DNA of 64,000 nucleotides from Dysidea avara. Its lineage: Eukaryota; Porifera; Demospongiae; Dictyoceratida; Dysideidae. Below are positions 38,538-48,549 of the stretch, one piece after another. A program made the position numbers and the translations under genes. The stretch spans positions 21,723,133 through 21,787,132 of the forward strand of contig NC_089274.1 in the NCBI RefSeq assembly GCF_963678975.1, given 5' to 3'. The stretch's first letter is position 1; each line of letters begins with the position of its first letter. The notes under the pieces are model-generated. The model made no database searches. It was not told the origin of the DNA and saw only the letters and a list, made by a program, of their open reading frames with translations.

Positions 38538-39449
38538 ATGTTTCACCTTGCAGCAGTGACCAGCAACCTTCATGCACTGTATAGACCATCGACGATCTCA
38601 AGCAGTCGACTGTTGTTCAACAATATCCGTGCAAGCAGTTCTACCACGTCGAACAATACTCACAAGGGATTTTTTGACGATGATTATCGTCTACTCCTTA
38701 ACCTGTCAGAAGAGAAGCTCTCGAAAGCTTTAGCAAGTCCTACCAGGTTTCAGTCGATTGAAGAAAGAGAAGACCGCAGTGATATTCCGACATCGTTTAT
38801 TTATTATGAATTCTTGAGGAAATATGTGACCAAGTATCGCGGAGCATTTATGTTGAAGACCTTCTTTGACACAGCAGTCTACTACCAGTTGTTCAATCAC
38901 GTGAAGCCCAAAACGGTAATAGAGATGGGCTCATTTACTGGTGCTTCAGCGATGTGGTATGCTGATGCTGCTAAATCACTGGGTTACGACTGTCAGGTAC
39001 ACTCCATTGAGATAGACCATTCTTTACTAAGTGAAGAAATCAAACAACAAAAACCTGATCATGTCAATTTCATCGAAGGTGATGCAAACAGAATTGAAGA
39101 AATTTTGCCGTCTTCAGTATTGCAACCTCTTCCTCACCCATGGTTAGTTATAGAGGACTCTCATGAGAACATAACTAACGTTCTGACATATTTGAACCAG
39201 TTCATGATAGCTGGAGACTATGCAATAATTGAGGATACCAATCCTTATATACCAGCAGTTGTTGATGTGCACAAAGTTGTAGATGAACAATTCCGGCCTT
39301 GGGGCACCCATAAGCTGGATACCCTGAAGGCATTCTTGAAAGGGCCAGTTGGAAAACATTTCAAAATTGATTCTTTTTTTACAGACTTCTACGGATATAA
39401 CTGCACTTGGCACTGGCATGGCTTCCTGAGAAAATTTACCACAAACTAG
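38538..39449 (+). CDS. CmcI-like class I methyltransferase, copy 2
   Basis: Intronless, 303 residues from the first ATG. It lies 439 bp downstream of copy 1 in the same orientation. It has the same order of motifs: FQSIEEREDRSDIPTSF, VIEMGSFTGASAMWYADAA (SAM motif I), VHSIEIDH, HPWLVIEDSHENITNVLTYL, GDYAIIEDTNP and SFFTDFYGYNCTWHWHGFLR. The N-terminus differs from copy 1: MFHLAAVTSNLHALYRPSTI is hydrophobic with few charges, suggesting a different location, perhaps secretory. The two copies are a tandem duplication; identity looks roughly one half over the core, so it is not recent. A reading start further upstream would need a non-ATG codon (TTG at 38496). The substrate is unknown. Confidence 0.78.
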   Translation: MFHLAAVTSNLHALYRPSTISSSRLLFNNIRASSSTTSNNTHKGFFDDDYRLLLNLSEEKLSKALASPTRFQSIEEREDRSDIPTSFIYYEFLRKYVTKYRGAFMLKTFFDTAVYYQLFNHVKPKTVIEMGSFTGASAMWYADAAKSLGYDCQVHSIEIDHSLLSEEIKQQKPDHVNFIEGDANRIEEILPSSVLQPLPHPWLVIEDSHENITNVLTYLNQFMIAGDYAIIEDTNPYIPAVVDVHKVVDEQFRPWGTHKLDTLKAFLKGPVGKHFKIDSFFTDFYGYNCTWHWHGFLRKFTTN

Positions 39450-39850
39450 AATAAATGAAAGATGGTATTGTATCATTTTTACATTCTTTATACTATATGT
39501 AGTCACAATATTGCACATGTGTTGGTGTTTGTTCTCAGACTGATGGGGGTGTGGAAATTATGATTAGCTATGCTTTGTGTAATCATCAATTTTGATAGTA
39601 CTAATGGTTTTAGACAGGCTCCTATCTCTAATGAGCCAATAAATCTTACATGCATGCACATATGCATCCAAAACATATAACTATAATATGTTTCTTGACT
39701 TTACTTGTCCAGAGGTGGGGGCTCATGTCCCCTGAGCCCCACCTTTGGGTCATCTAGTAATATAGCAGATGTAACAATGCAGTTTTGACTACTATTATCA
39801 TTAATTTTAACAAATGATTACCCATGTATGCATAAAAATAAATGTTCAAG

Positions 39851-42800
39851 TCAATGGGAGCTTTCCAACATTGTCAGCTTACTCATCCAATCCTCACGGT
39901 TATGGTGCATTCCACAGACACTACGGTAACCTTTGATTAGTGCATCTCTTGCATGAAACATTCTCCAGTTATTCACTACCACCATTGTACTGGGCCGTAA
40001 GTCACATTTGTAAGCAAACTGGTCGCTGTAGAGTAGCTGGTGTAGATGTCGTAACGCTGAGTACATTTTCATCATTGCTTCATCAGCATTACATGACAAT
40101 GCCTTTGTAGCCTCTGATAGTGATTTCTCATCCAGTGGTTTGCGATCAATGTGGTTTAGAGCAATTGCAGTTAATTCACCATCATCATCGAGGGTAAAGG
40201 TGTTTTTGCGGATTCCATATGTAGCATCTTTGAATAGAATTTTATAGGGAACAGAAACCTTGCAGAGTAGAGTGTAATACTGAGGATTGTGTTGCTTGAT
40301 GTACGAGGCCAAGCTGAATGCATCAACTATTTTGCTGCCTGCACCTTCAGCGTTCTCATATGCCAGTACGTGAACCCACGTTAACCCTATACAAAAATAA
40401 CTATACATGCACCAGGAAAAAACACCTACATGCATATAGTAGCTGAAAATTTATAAATTTATACACAGATCATATGAACGTGTCATGTATGAACTCCAGA
40501 TTATTAACAAGCTAGGCTCATTCATTGTATCTATATATAATTGATTCTTGTGGGTAGATTGTTAGTTGTAAGCTGTATCCATGCATAAGAAAATGAGTTC
40601 AGAGTGTAGTTACGACAGCATAGAGCTGCATTACAGTGCTCCTATCCATCCTATAACCAATAATATCTGTCTTGTACCAGAAAATAAGCAGTAAGGACAT
40701 TTGTTGTTTTGGTTAATTGTCAAAACCTTCTAACAGAGACAGAATAATTATACTAGCTTCAGATGACGTGGTCTCTTTACTACCCTGAAACCAATTAGCT
40801 CAGTCTGTGGCCTCAAAAATTAATTTTGTGAGTAGGAAAATTATGATAGCATAATTTCAAGCATAATAGAGAAGCAAAAGCATCTAGCATTATGCCAGCA
40901 TGACGGTTTTCAACAATTTTGATCAAAATGCACAATGCATGCAACTCAAAATTACTAATGACCACGCTACACATTCAAACATTTCACTGTTTTGTGACTG
41001 ATTATTTACTAAATAAGACTGAGATACTCTAATAAAGGAGCCATTTAAGGTGGTTCAGTACAGTTTTCATAAGCAATCACATTAGTAGTGAGGCTTAATT
41101 ATAATCACTATTGTGGTTGACCACCAGTTCCTATCATTTGCAAATAACATAGTTAGACAAGCACAGATCATCTAACGAGATTGCAGCACTATTATTACAA
41201 GCCTCAATACAAAATGAACTAGTCACCATTTTTTCTTTCTTTTCAAGATACCGTATGGCCTAAATATTTTGAGGTTAGTTTTTTGAGGTTGAGCAATGTT
41301 GCTAAAAGTAAATTTTTCGTGAATTTGCAAAACACTCCCAAAATGTATTACACTATACGGAGGTCATATTTCAAGAATAAAATTTTCACTGTTAACCCCC
41401 AAAACCACGAAATCAGTGAAAATTTTCCCTCTCGAAATATTTAGGCTATATGATACAACTATCAAATTTTAGATAGGTAAGCAGTAGTTGCAATTAAGTG
41501 GAAGCCGATTTTGAATACTTGCTTTTCTGCCTGCTAGTGGCAAATTGAAAAAAAAAAATGTTACAAATCTTTGTGTGACATGGGTAGAATTAACACGTGA
41601 ACTAAAGAGGAAAGTAGTTCCACACAATGGTAGATAATCAGGTAAATAAGTGCTAAACTTGAAACTCATGCTACACACATACCAGGGAGCTCCTGTTTGT
41701 TGTAAAGAGTAGAGAACAAAATGCTTCATTGATTTCTGTTAGTACAAGGCACTTTATGGTGATAGCTTGCTTGTTTCATGCCCTGCAAATTTCATGGTGA
41801 AACCCTCCTTAATTTTACACAGCATCCAGGAAATACTGATATGCTTTCAAATAAACATTCAGCTCTTGAATAATTTTTCAATAAATAGGCTTATGAGCAT
41901 TACTCTAAAGCATAATAGGTCATTTTTCAATAAATCAATGGCTCAAACCTAAGCAGTGGCATTGCCTTAGACCTGGGCAAGCCCGGGAATCAAGCTACTT
42001 TGCTCTACCATTAGCTAGACGTGGGCTGAATCCACTGGTGAAAAGTTAGTTTATAATGTTTAAGAATAGCTACACAACTAACTTTGCCACTGTTTTGTTT
42101 TCTAGCAGCAAACAGAGATCAAAGGGTTTTATGAGTAACTTAATTGTGGTACGACTAATAGGAGGCAATAAATGAAAGAGATCATGTGACTATAATTCCA
42201 CAGGCAGCATCGTGACAAGGACTGAAGACTGAGGATTCGCACTGAACTTACCATTAGTCAGTGTTGAAGTACTGTATAGCCTAAACATTTCGAGGGGGGA
42301 AATTTTTGCTGATTTCGTGGTTTTGGGGCTTATCAGCAAAAATTTTAGCCTTGAAATATTTAGACCTCCATATAGTCTAATACATTTTGGGAGTGTTTGC
42401 AAATCTGCAAAATTTTTATTTTTAGCAACATTGCTCAACCTCAAAATATTTGCCCCTCGAAATATTAAGGTTATACGGTATAGTCGAAACTAGCAAAATA
42501 TTTGAGACATGAGGGCCCTGCATGGCAACGCCCGCCCCTTCAAAGGGTCTGGTGAACATAGTATACAGTACTTGTGCAACCAGAATTCAAATGTGTTTCA
42601 AATTGCACGTGACATAATATATTACGTAATCAGGCTATTGTACTTTGGCGAAGAAAGCATGAAACTTCATACTTCTCAACATAAGTCTTTATGGCAGGTG
42701 TATCTCGGAGTCTCACTTGGAGAGTATCAGCTGCTTTCCAACTATTCCAAATTTGGTCGCCATGGCTATTGTGTTATTCATGGCACAAACTGCATGGTTT

Positions 42801-45800
42801 ATGTCACAAGTGCTTATTTAAACTGGATACTGCAATTTGATTGGCTCTACCACTATAGTGGTAGTAGCACAAGTACCATATACTATGGTCACCAGACCCT
42901 TACCGTACGCAAGGAAATTTAGATGTCAGAAAAATTTGACGAATTGATTTAATTCATCAAATGTCTATAAGTGCCTTTAAAAGTACAGGTTAAATCTGGT
43001 TTTGTCTACAATTTCTTGATTTTCGTCAACATTTTATTCGTCAAATCTACTGAAGTGTGAATTCATCAAATTTTTCTTACGTCAAAATTTCCTTGCGTAC
43101 AGTACTCTAAAAGCAAAGGGGACGGGCACTGCCAGACTAGACCCATCTAGCTGCTGGATACTGGAGTGGATGCTGCTTAGAGTGATAGTTTACATGGTAT
43201 GGAGTACTTGTTCAGTCAGCATTTGTTTTCTTTTCTTCTTGCAGACTGACAACTTCAGTTCAAAGTCATCATGTCAAAGAATACTATAATGGTTTCTTCC
43301 TAGTCAAGTACAATAACACTGTTGTATTATACATATGTATTAAGAAGACCAATAGTAGCTAGCATTAGCAATGAGTAAGGCATTAGTTGCCTTGTACACA
43401 GTAGAGAAATAAGATAGTGATGCACAACATTTTAAAATGCTACTGTATATTACTGCCCATACAGTGTATGAAGATAAGTGCGTGTTGCATGGCTAAATGG
43501 CTTGCCTGCAAAAAGTCTGGCTACACCACTGAACCTAAGCCTTACCATATCATCCTCAGGTCTCTAAATTGTGCATAAATCTTGCTGGTGTGTTTAAACT
43601 ACTGTAGTGATAAGCACTATTATATGTATATGTACACATTACACTTACACACTTACATATGTGACCAGCTGAATGAAAACCAGCCATTTTCCCCGAAATT
43701 CTATTTTTTGCTATAAAAACATATCTGGGAATACATGTGCTACATAAAAAATTCACGCATGTTTCAATTACTTCGGTACACACTGAAACAAAGCTCAAAT
43801 CAATAATACCTATACATCACTGGACTTACCTATTCATGGAAAGTAAGAAAATCTTTGTTTTATGTTTTATAGCAAAAGGCACATGAGTAATGGGTGCTTA
43901 TTTATGATGTGGTAGAAAAAAGTCTACCATTGTTGTTTCTTTGTTGGAATGGTCTTTTTTGTCCACATGGAACAGCACAGGGAAAGGACTACACCTTGAC
44001 AGATTTGCCAGTTCATAGTGAAAAAATTGAGCCAAGTCCCATCTTTGAGTTACAAGATTAGTTGAATAAACATCTACAGTTTATTTGCATTATTGTTGCT
44101 GTACAAATCAATTTATTACTGTTCCAACTGTCTAGCGCTATAACTCTAAGACTATTCATCTTAAAGACTTTGACTGTCCACTCCTTTGTTAGTATAGATA
44201 ACAGAGAAACAATAAAATAAAATTCGAAAAATGACAGGTTTTTGCTCAACCAGTCACATAATTATGTTAGATGTAAATATTTATCAAAGACAAACCTGGT
44301 GGCTCAAAGAACACTGGATCATCAGTATGTGGTAGGACTCTTCCTTTACCAAAGGAGACATGACTAAATCACAAACAAAAATAGTAATTGTTATATTACA
44401 TTACCTGCAGGTATATAAAATTTCATAACTTCATATGTATGTGACCAGATTCTGCAAAAACGGTTTCATGTTGGCAATAAAGTAACTAATACCACTATCA
44501 GTATCATGAGTGCTCCACTTGCATGGTGGAATGGGCTGATGATTGAAGATTAAAGGCAAATATTATACTTACTCCATAGTAGCAACTAAAAAATAATATG
44601 AAAATCAATATAGGAAATACTTTTGGCCTGGTGTACGAGCCCATCCATCTTTTTACCAATGTCACAAGTCATCATGTGTCCCCAGAAAAGGCAACTCGTA
44701 TAAGCAGTCTAATGTAATCTGAGGCCTGGGAGCCAATGAAATTTCACAGTATAAGCAATCATCATCACCGGTATAAGAAAATTTTAGCCAATGAAATTTC
44801 ACAGTAGTGAATTTAAATACATAGCAATCATCATCACCGGTATAAGACAATTTTAGAAATTCTAGGATGGTACAGTATACATGTTGCTACATACCATATT
44901 TACTCGATTTGTGCCCCAGGAATACTATTATTTTTTGCCCAAAAATAAGGATAAAACCTTTCGAATAGTGTCACACTGCGGTATTATTCGAGGGTGCGCT
45001 ACTAATATTTTAAACCTGCCACTACTATAGCTATTCCACAATATAGTTTTATAAACCAATCACAGCACATTGCTACTTACTTCTGTACAGGACCTTTCTT
45101 TCACTCAAGTCCTTGTAGCACAACCATGTCATGCCTCATGCTATGTGGTTAATTTACTAACTAATATCCGGAATTTTGATTATGTGACAGCCGTTTAAGT
45201 TTTACCAGGACAATGCCTTCCTTAAATCAAGATGGAGATTAATACTAAAGGTATGAGAGCACTAGTAAAGGATAATTTACAAACCTATAGTGGGGTACTA
45301 TTCGAGGGTGTGGAAACAAGGATAAAGACCTTCAAATAGTACTGCACTGCGGTACTATTTGAGGGTGCGGCACAAATAGAATAAATATGGCATTTTTAAA
45401 AAGATGCAAAATATGACTACTCTACAAGACTGACTGCTCTACTAGAGAACCTTAACCTTTTGTTTCTGAAGTAGTGAGTGCGTATGGCATTAAGGTAATG
45501 TTTAGCTGACTACCAACTGCTACAAGTACTTAGCTATCAGAATTGCCACCCCCTCCCTCTCCCCTCCATGCTCTCTCATGGTCTCCCCATGTGGATACAT
45601 GATTACTTTGATAAGCATTAGTGTTCAATAGCAAATTAGTCAAAACTAGGAGAATACGCCAACGCCAACCCTGTCTGGTCCCCTCACATCAGAAGAAACA
45701 TTGATAAGCTTGAACAAGTACAGAGGTAATTTGCCAGATTCGTTATGGCTGACTTCTCGCGTTTCAGCAGCGTAACCAACATGCTCATTGACCTTAACAT

Positions 45801-46937
45801 TCCCAGTTTAGAACACCGCAGACAAGTATCCAGTATCACCCTCCTCTACAAAATTGTTCATAATCTCATTGATATATCTCTAATCCTTGTCACTTCGAAC
45901 ACCAGAGGACACGACCAAAGATTTCATCATATCTATGCAAGGACCAATCAGTACAGTAACTCATTCTTTCCTAGATCAATAAGACTGTGGAATACACTTC
46001 CACCTGATCTAATCCAACAACAATGATTACAAATTTACAAACTGAAACTATTATTACTTCCCCCTACCAATTAGTAATCCCATAGTCAATCATATTGTAA
46101 AACATTTTGTATGCAATATATGCATGTTTCATATGTGCGTTAATCCTCAAACTGAGGCTGCACATTTTTTTGGAAAATAAATAAAATAGTTAATGTATAT
46201 ATGAAACATCACCAATCTCTTTCTGAAAAAACACAGTTCTATCCACACAAACGACTTACGTACTCTTTTTTATGTGAAGTGGTCTCCATGTACCATTGCT
46301 GGCCATAGTATGAATTTTTAAAAGGACCAACTCTGTCTCCTGCTGCCGTCATGGACTCTTTAGTCACTGGAGCATCCAGTATAAAGCAAAATCCATACTT
46401 GTAGATGGCTCTCAACATTGTTAACAGACTGTTATCATTTGTCATCATGTTGTTGTAGTTCACTTGTGGTGGATCAACCATCGTTTTGTGGTCCCATAGT
46501 GTTATCTCCTTGATCTTGTCTTCTCCTGGCTTAGCAGGCTTATTGACGTTGTTGTGACAGTAACTGTTAGCCAACAACCACTCATACGAGTATTGTGAAC
46601 GATGTCCATCCCTCCATTCCACTTCTACTGCTGCGGCACTGTCCTCAACCTCCACACTAGTTGGGGTAGCATCCTCCAAAGTGTCCAGTAGTCGCTGGTT
46701 ATATCCTGGATGTCTACACTTTGTACAGAGACAACTATCCCTCAGCCAGTCAAAGTGATATTTGCTCCAAGAGTCTTTCTCTTTGCTCCAATTAACTAAA
46801 ATCGAGTTCTCTCTTTTATCTACGTCATCAACAGCTAGAGTGGTCACAGCTGATAAAGTTCGTGAAGTAATATCACGGAGAACTTTAAGTTGACACAGTA
46901 GTACGTTCGGTGATGCTCTTCGCATACACGACAGCAT
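39851..46937 (-). CDS. Gamma-butyrobetaine dioxygenase-like (BBOX1-like), copy A
   Basis: Three exons on the minus strand, 46937-46264, 44363-44296 and 40386-39851, give 425 residues; an in-frame ATG at 47006 would add 23. The family uses Fe(II), oxygen and 2-oxoglutarate to hydroxylate gamma-butyrobetaine (last step of carnitine synthesis) or trimethyllysine. The N-terminal domain has WLRDSCLCTKCRHP, matching the zinc-binding Cys cluster of BBOX1. The dioxygenase domain supplies HTD (237-239) in GRVLPHTDDPV and a distal His near 392 in VNNWRMFHARDAL, completing the iron triad; GMHHNREDWMSKL ends the fold. The exon 1 donor used is GA|GTACGT, which joins in phase and keeps the same residue spacing as copy B. 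Intron 2 is 3.9 kb and repeat-filled. It could instead be a TMLHE-type enzyme; substrate cannot be read from sequence. Confidence 0.85.
41249..41454. mobile_element. MITE with TACCGTATGGCC ends, copy 1
   Basis: TACCGTATGGCCTAAATATT at the left is mirrored by AATATTTAGGCTATATGATA at the right. The interior includes AACACTCCCAAAATGTATTA and CCCCAAAACCACGAAATCAG. The second copy (42270-42480) is inverted. Confidence 0.8.
42270..42480. mobile_element. MITE with TACTGTATAGCC ends, copy 2 (inverted)
   Basis: Same element as 41249-41454 in the other orientation: it runs from TACTGTATAGCCTAAACATT to AATATTAAGGTTATACGGTA, with TAATACATTTTGGGAGTGTT inside. The two copies are 815 bp apart and could fold together in the transcript. 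Confidence 0.8.
42902..43104. mobile_element. MITE with TACCGTACGCAAGGAAATTT ends
   Basis: TACCGTACGCAAGGAAATTT at the left and AAATTTCCTTGCGTACAGTA at the right are near-perfect inverted ends; ATTTGACGAAT-type repeats fill the subtermini. A one-ended copy lies at 35893. Confidence 0.85.
43669..44259. mobile_element. Inverted-repeat element with ATGTGACC ends
   Basis: ATGTGACCAGCTGAATGAAA, then AACCAGCCATTTTC, is mirrored by AAAATGACAGGTTTTTGCTC then AACCAGTCACAT. It is about 590 bp long and non-coding. A partial end recurs near 44449 (ATGTGACCAGATTCTGCAAA). Confidence 0.7.
44731..44858. repeat. Two tandem copies of a 70-bp unit
   Basis: Both units contain GCCAATGAAATTTCACAGTA and CAATCATCATCACCGGTATA. 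They lie in BBOX1-like A intron 1. Confidence 0.85.
44894..45390. mobile_element. Inverted-repeat element with CCATATTTACTC ends
   Basis: CCATATTTACTCGATTTGTG at the left and CACAAATAGAATAAATATGG at the right are inverted. ACTATTCGAGGGTG recurs inside both halves. It is about 500 bp, non-coding, in BBOX1-like A intron 1. Confidence 0.8.
45630..46200 (+). mobile_element. LINE ORF2 3'-end fragment
   Basis: Plus-strand reading gives VWSPHIRRNIDKLEQVQR, then after one stop FARFVMADFSRFSSVTNML, LNIPSLEHRRQVSSITLLYK and RSIRLWNTLPPDLIQQQ, the terminal ORF2 region of a CR1/Jockey-like LINE. It is 5'-truncated and interrupted by a stop. A tail of AATAAATAAAAT-type sequence lies near 46180. Confidence 0.85.
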
Positions 46938-47078
46938 CGCGAAACGTTTTATTAGAACTTGTTTTAACTTTAGTTGGATGTAAATTTCGCGATGTTCGCC
47001 GGCCATGCCGGTTACCCTGGTGCAGCAGGGTGTACATATGGCTGTATTAACAAAAATAGGCTGTTAAATCGGGCCCCT

Positions 47079-47345
47079 TTTTATTATTATTATTATTATT
47101 AGCGCTTTACAGTGACCAGCGCTGAAGGTCCGACAGACAGCAACATGCGCTGCAGCCTTAGGATTACCTAACCTACAAGGACTTAGACCTAGTGACTTCA
47201 CTTACTGACTGAATAAGGTGTAACAGAAAAGGGGCCAAAGAAAGGAAAAAAATCCCTCCAACCCCAGGATTCGAACTGCAGGTCACCCAATGTCTAGTCG
47301 GGGCCACACTCAGTCTTCCTCCAGGAGGGATGGATTTTCTTCCTT
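47079..47345 (-). mobile_element. tRNA-derived SINE with (TAA)n tail
   Basis: On the minus strand a B-box-like GCAGTTCGAATCCTGGGG follows GGAAGACTGAGTGTGGCCCC, consistent with a tRNA-derived head. The body ends CTGGTCACTGTAAAGCGCTA followed by (ATA)n at 47082-47101. Two more copies of the last 25 bp of the body with short tails lie in the same orientation at 47358-47411. Confidence 0.65.
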
Positions 47346-47408
47346 AAACCTAAAGTATTTATTATTAGCGCTTTACAGTGACCAGATTATTAGCGCTTTA
47401 CAGTGACC

Positions 47409-47538
47409 AGAGCTGTATGTAAGCAAATTAGGCAAATTCGGCTCGATTTAAAACAATCCGGCTCGATTTAAAACAATCCGGCTCGATTTAAAACAATCCG
47501 GCTAGGGGTATTGTTATCTAAATTACATACAGCTCAGT
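47409..47538. repeat. Three tandem 24-bp units within a short inverted repeat
   Basis: GGCTCGATTTAAAACAATCC occurs three times (47440-47505 region). AGAGCTGTATGTAA on the left and TTACATACAGCTC on the right bracket the array. Confidence 0.8.
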
Positions 47539-47553
47539 AGCTGCCCCTTCGAT

Positions 47554-47595
47554 TAGTCTCGCGTGCCACTCTTCGCGCGGCGCTTATAATTACCG
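47554..47595. mobile_element. One-ended MITE copy (same family as 7759-7868)
   Basis: TAGTCTCGCGTGCCACTCTT then GCGCGGCGCTTATAA matches the left arm of the 110-bp MITE. The other arm is missing and reverse-transcriptase-like sequence follows directly. Confidence 0.6.
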
Positions 47596-48367
47596 ACACC
47601 CTGCTTGCCTCTTTGTTGATGGTGATGTTCTCTACTCTGAGGAAGGGACAACTCAAGGTGACCCACTTGCAATGCCATTTTATGCTCTAGCCACTGTACC
47701 TTTAATTCAGAAACTCACTGTACCTGTCACTCAGGTGTGGTAAGATGATGATGCTGCTGCCTGTGGTAAAATTTCTGCTCTTCGTATGTGGTGGGACCAA
47801 GTTTCCTCACTGGGCCCTAGCTTTGGTTACTTCCCTAATGCAAAGAAGACATGGCTTGTTACTAAGACTCAGTTTTGCTCTGTTGGTAAGGAATTGTTTC
47901 ATGACACAGCTGTAAATGTTACATCCGATGGCAGGCCTCACCTTGGTGCCCCAGTTGGCACCTCTGAGTATGTGGAAAGATTTACTTTTGATAAGATTAG
48001 CCAGTGGGTTTCTGAAGTTAATACACTCTCCTCCATCGCTATCTCCCAACCTCATGCTGCTTATACATGTTTTACTCATGGACTATTTAGCCGTTGGCTG
48101 TATGTAACACGTACAGTCCCTGATACATCTTCTAGTTTCCAGTCACTCGAGAAAGCCTTATTGACAAAGTTTATTCCAGCCTTGACTGCCCTTGACCCTC
48201 CTGGTGCTCTTCAACGTTCACTCTTTGCCCTTCCAACTAGATTTGGTGGTCTAGGCATTGTTGCACCTGATTCTTTATCATCTATTGAGTTTTCTGCTTC
48301 AATGTATGTCAGCTATTATAGTACAGTGGAAAAAGCAGTAAGCCACGAAATAAGATTTATTGGTTAA
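47590..48367 (+). mobile_element. Broken reverse-transcriptase-like fragment
   Basis: The region reads [20 protein letters not shown], then DDAAACGKISALRMWWDQVS and LGPSFGYFPNAKKTWLV, a reverse-transcriptase palm of a group distinct from the CR1/Jockey-like LINEs elsewhere in the window. It is incomplete at both ends and broken. The family is uncertain, so it is treated as a fossil retroelement piece. Confidence 0.6.
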
Positions 48368-48549
48368 GTTGGTGCTGTAACTGTTTCTTGTGAGTAATGT
48401 CATTGTGGCAAAGTATTGGTAACAGATCAGTATCTGCCATTTCCACCTAAAATGTATTTGGTATCAGATCAGTAGTAAGAAAAGTGATATTACTACACTA
48501 CATACTGTATGTAGAACTTTGGACAGTCTTATTATATCAATAACACCTC

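Larger units (their letters stand above)
40387..44295. other. BBOX1-like A intron 2, filled with MITEs
   Basis: The intron contains the elements listed at 41249-41454, 42270-42480, 42902-43104 and 43669-44259, a reverse-oriented copy of the dispersed motif near 41020, and a fragment near 43545-43575 also found at 9355-9385. A 137-codon open frame (42509-42922) has no recognisable domain and overlaps an element end. Confidence 0.6.

Noticed and set aside
42509-42922. 137-codon open frame in BBOX1-like A intron 2
   Set aside because: No recognisable domain; it overlaps the start of a MITE at 42902, and its composition is like the surrounding non-coding DNA.
46239-46260. BBOX1-like A exon 1 ending at TAC|GTAAGT
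   Set aside because: A stronger donor by consensus, but it breaks the phase with exon 2; GA|GTACGT four bases earlier restores phase and matches copy B in length.
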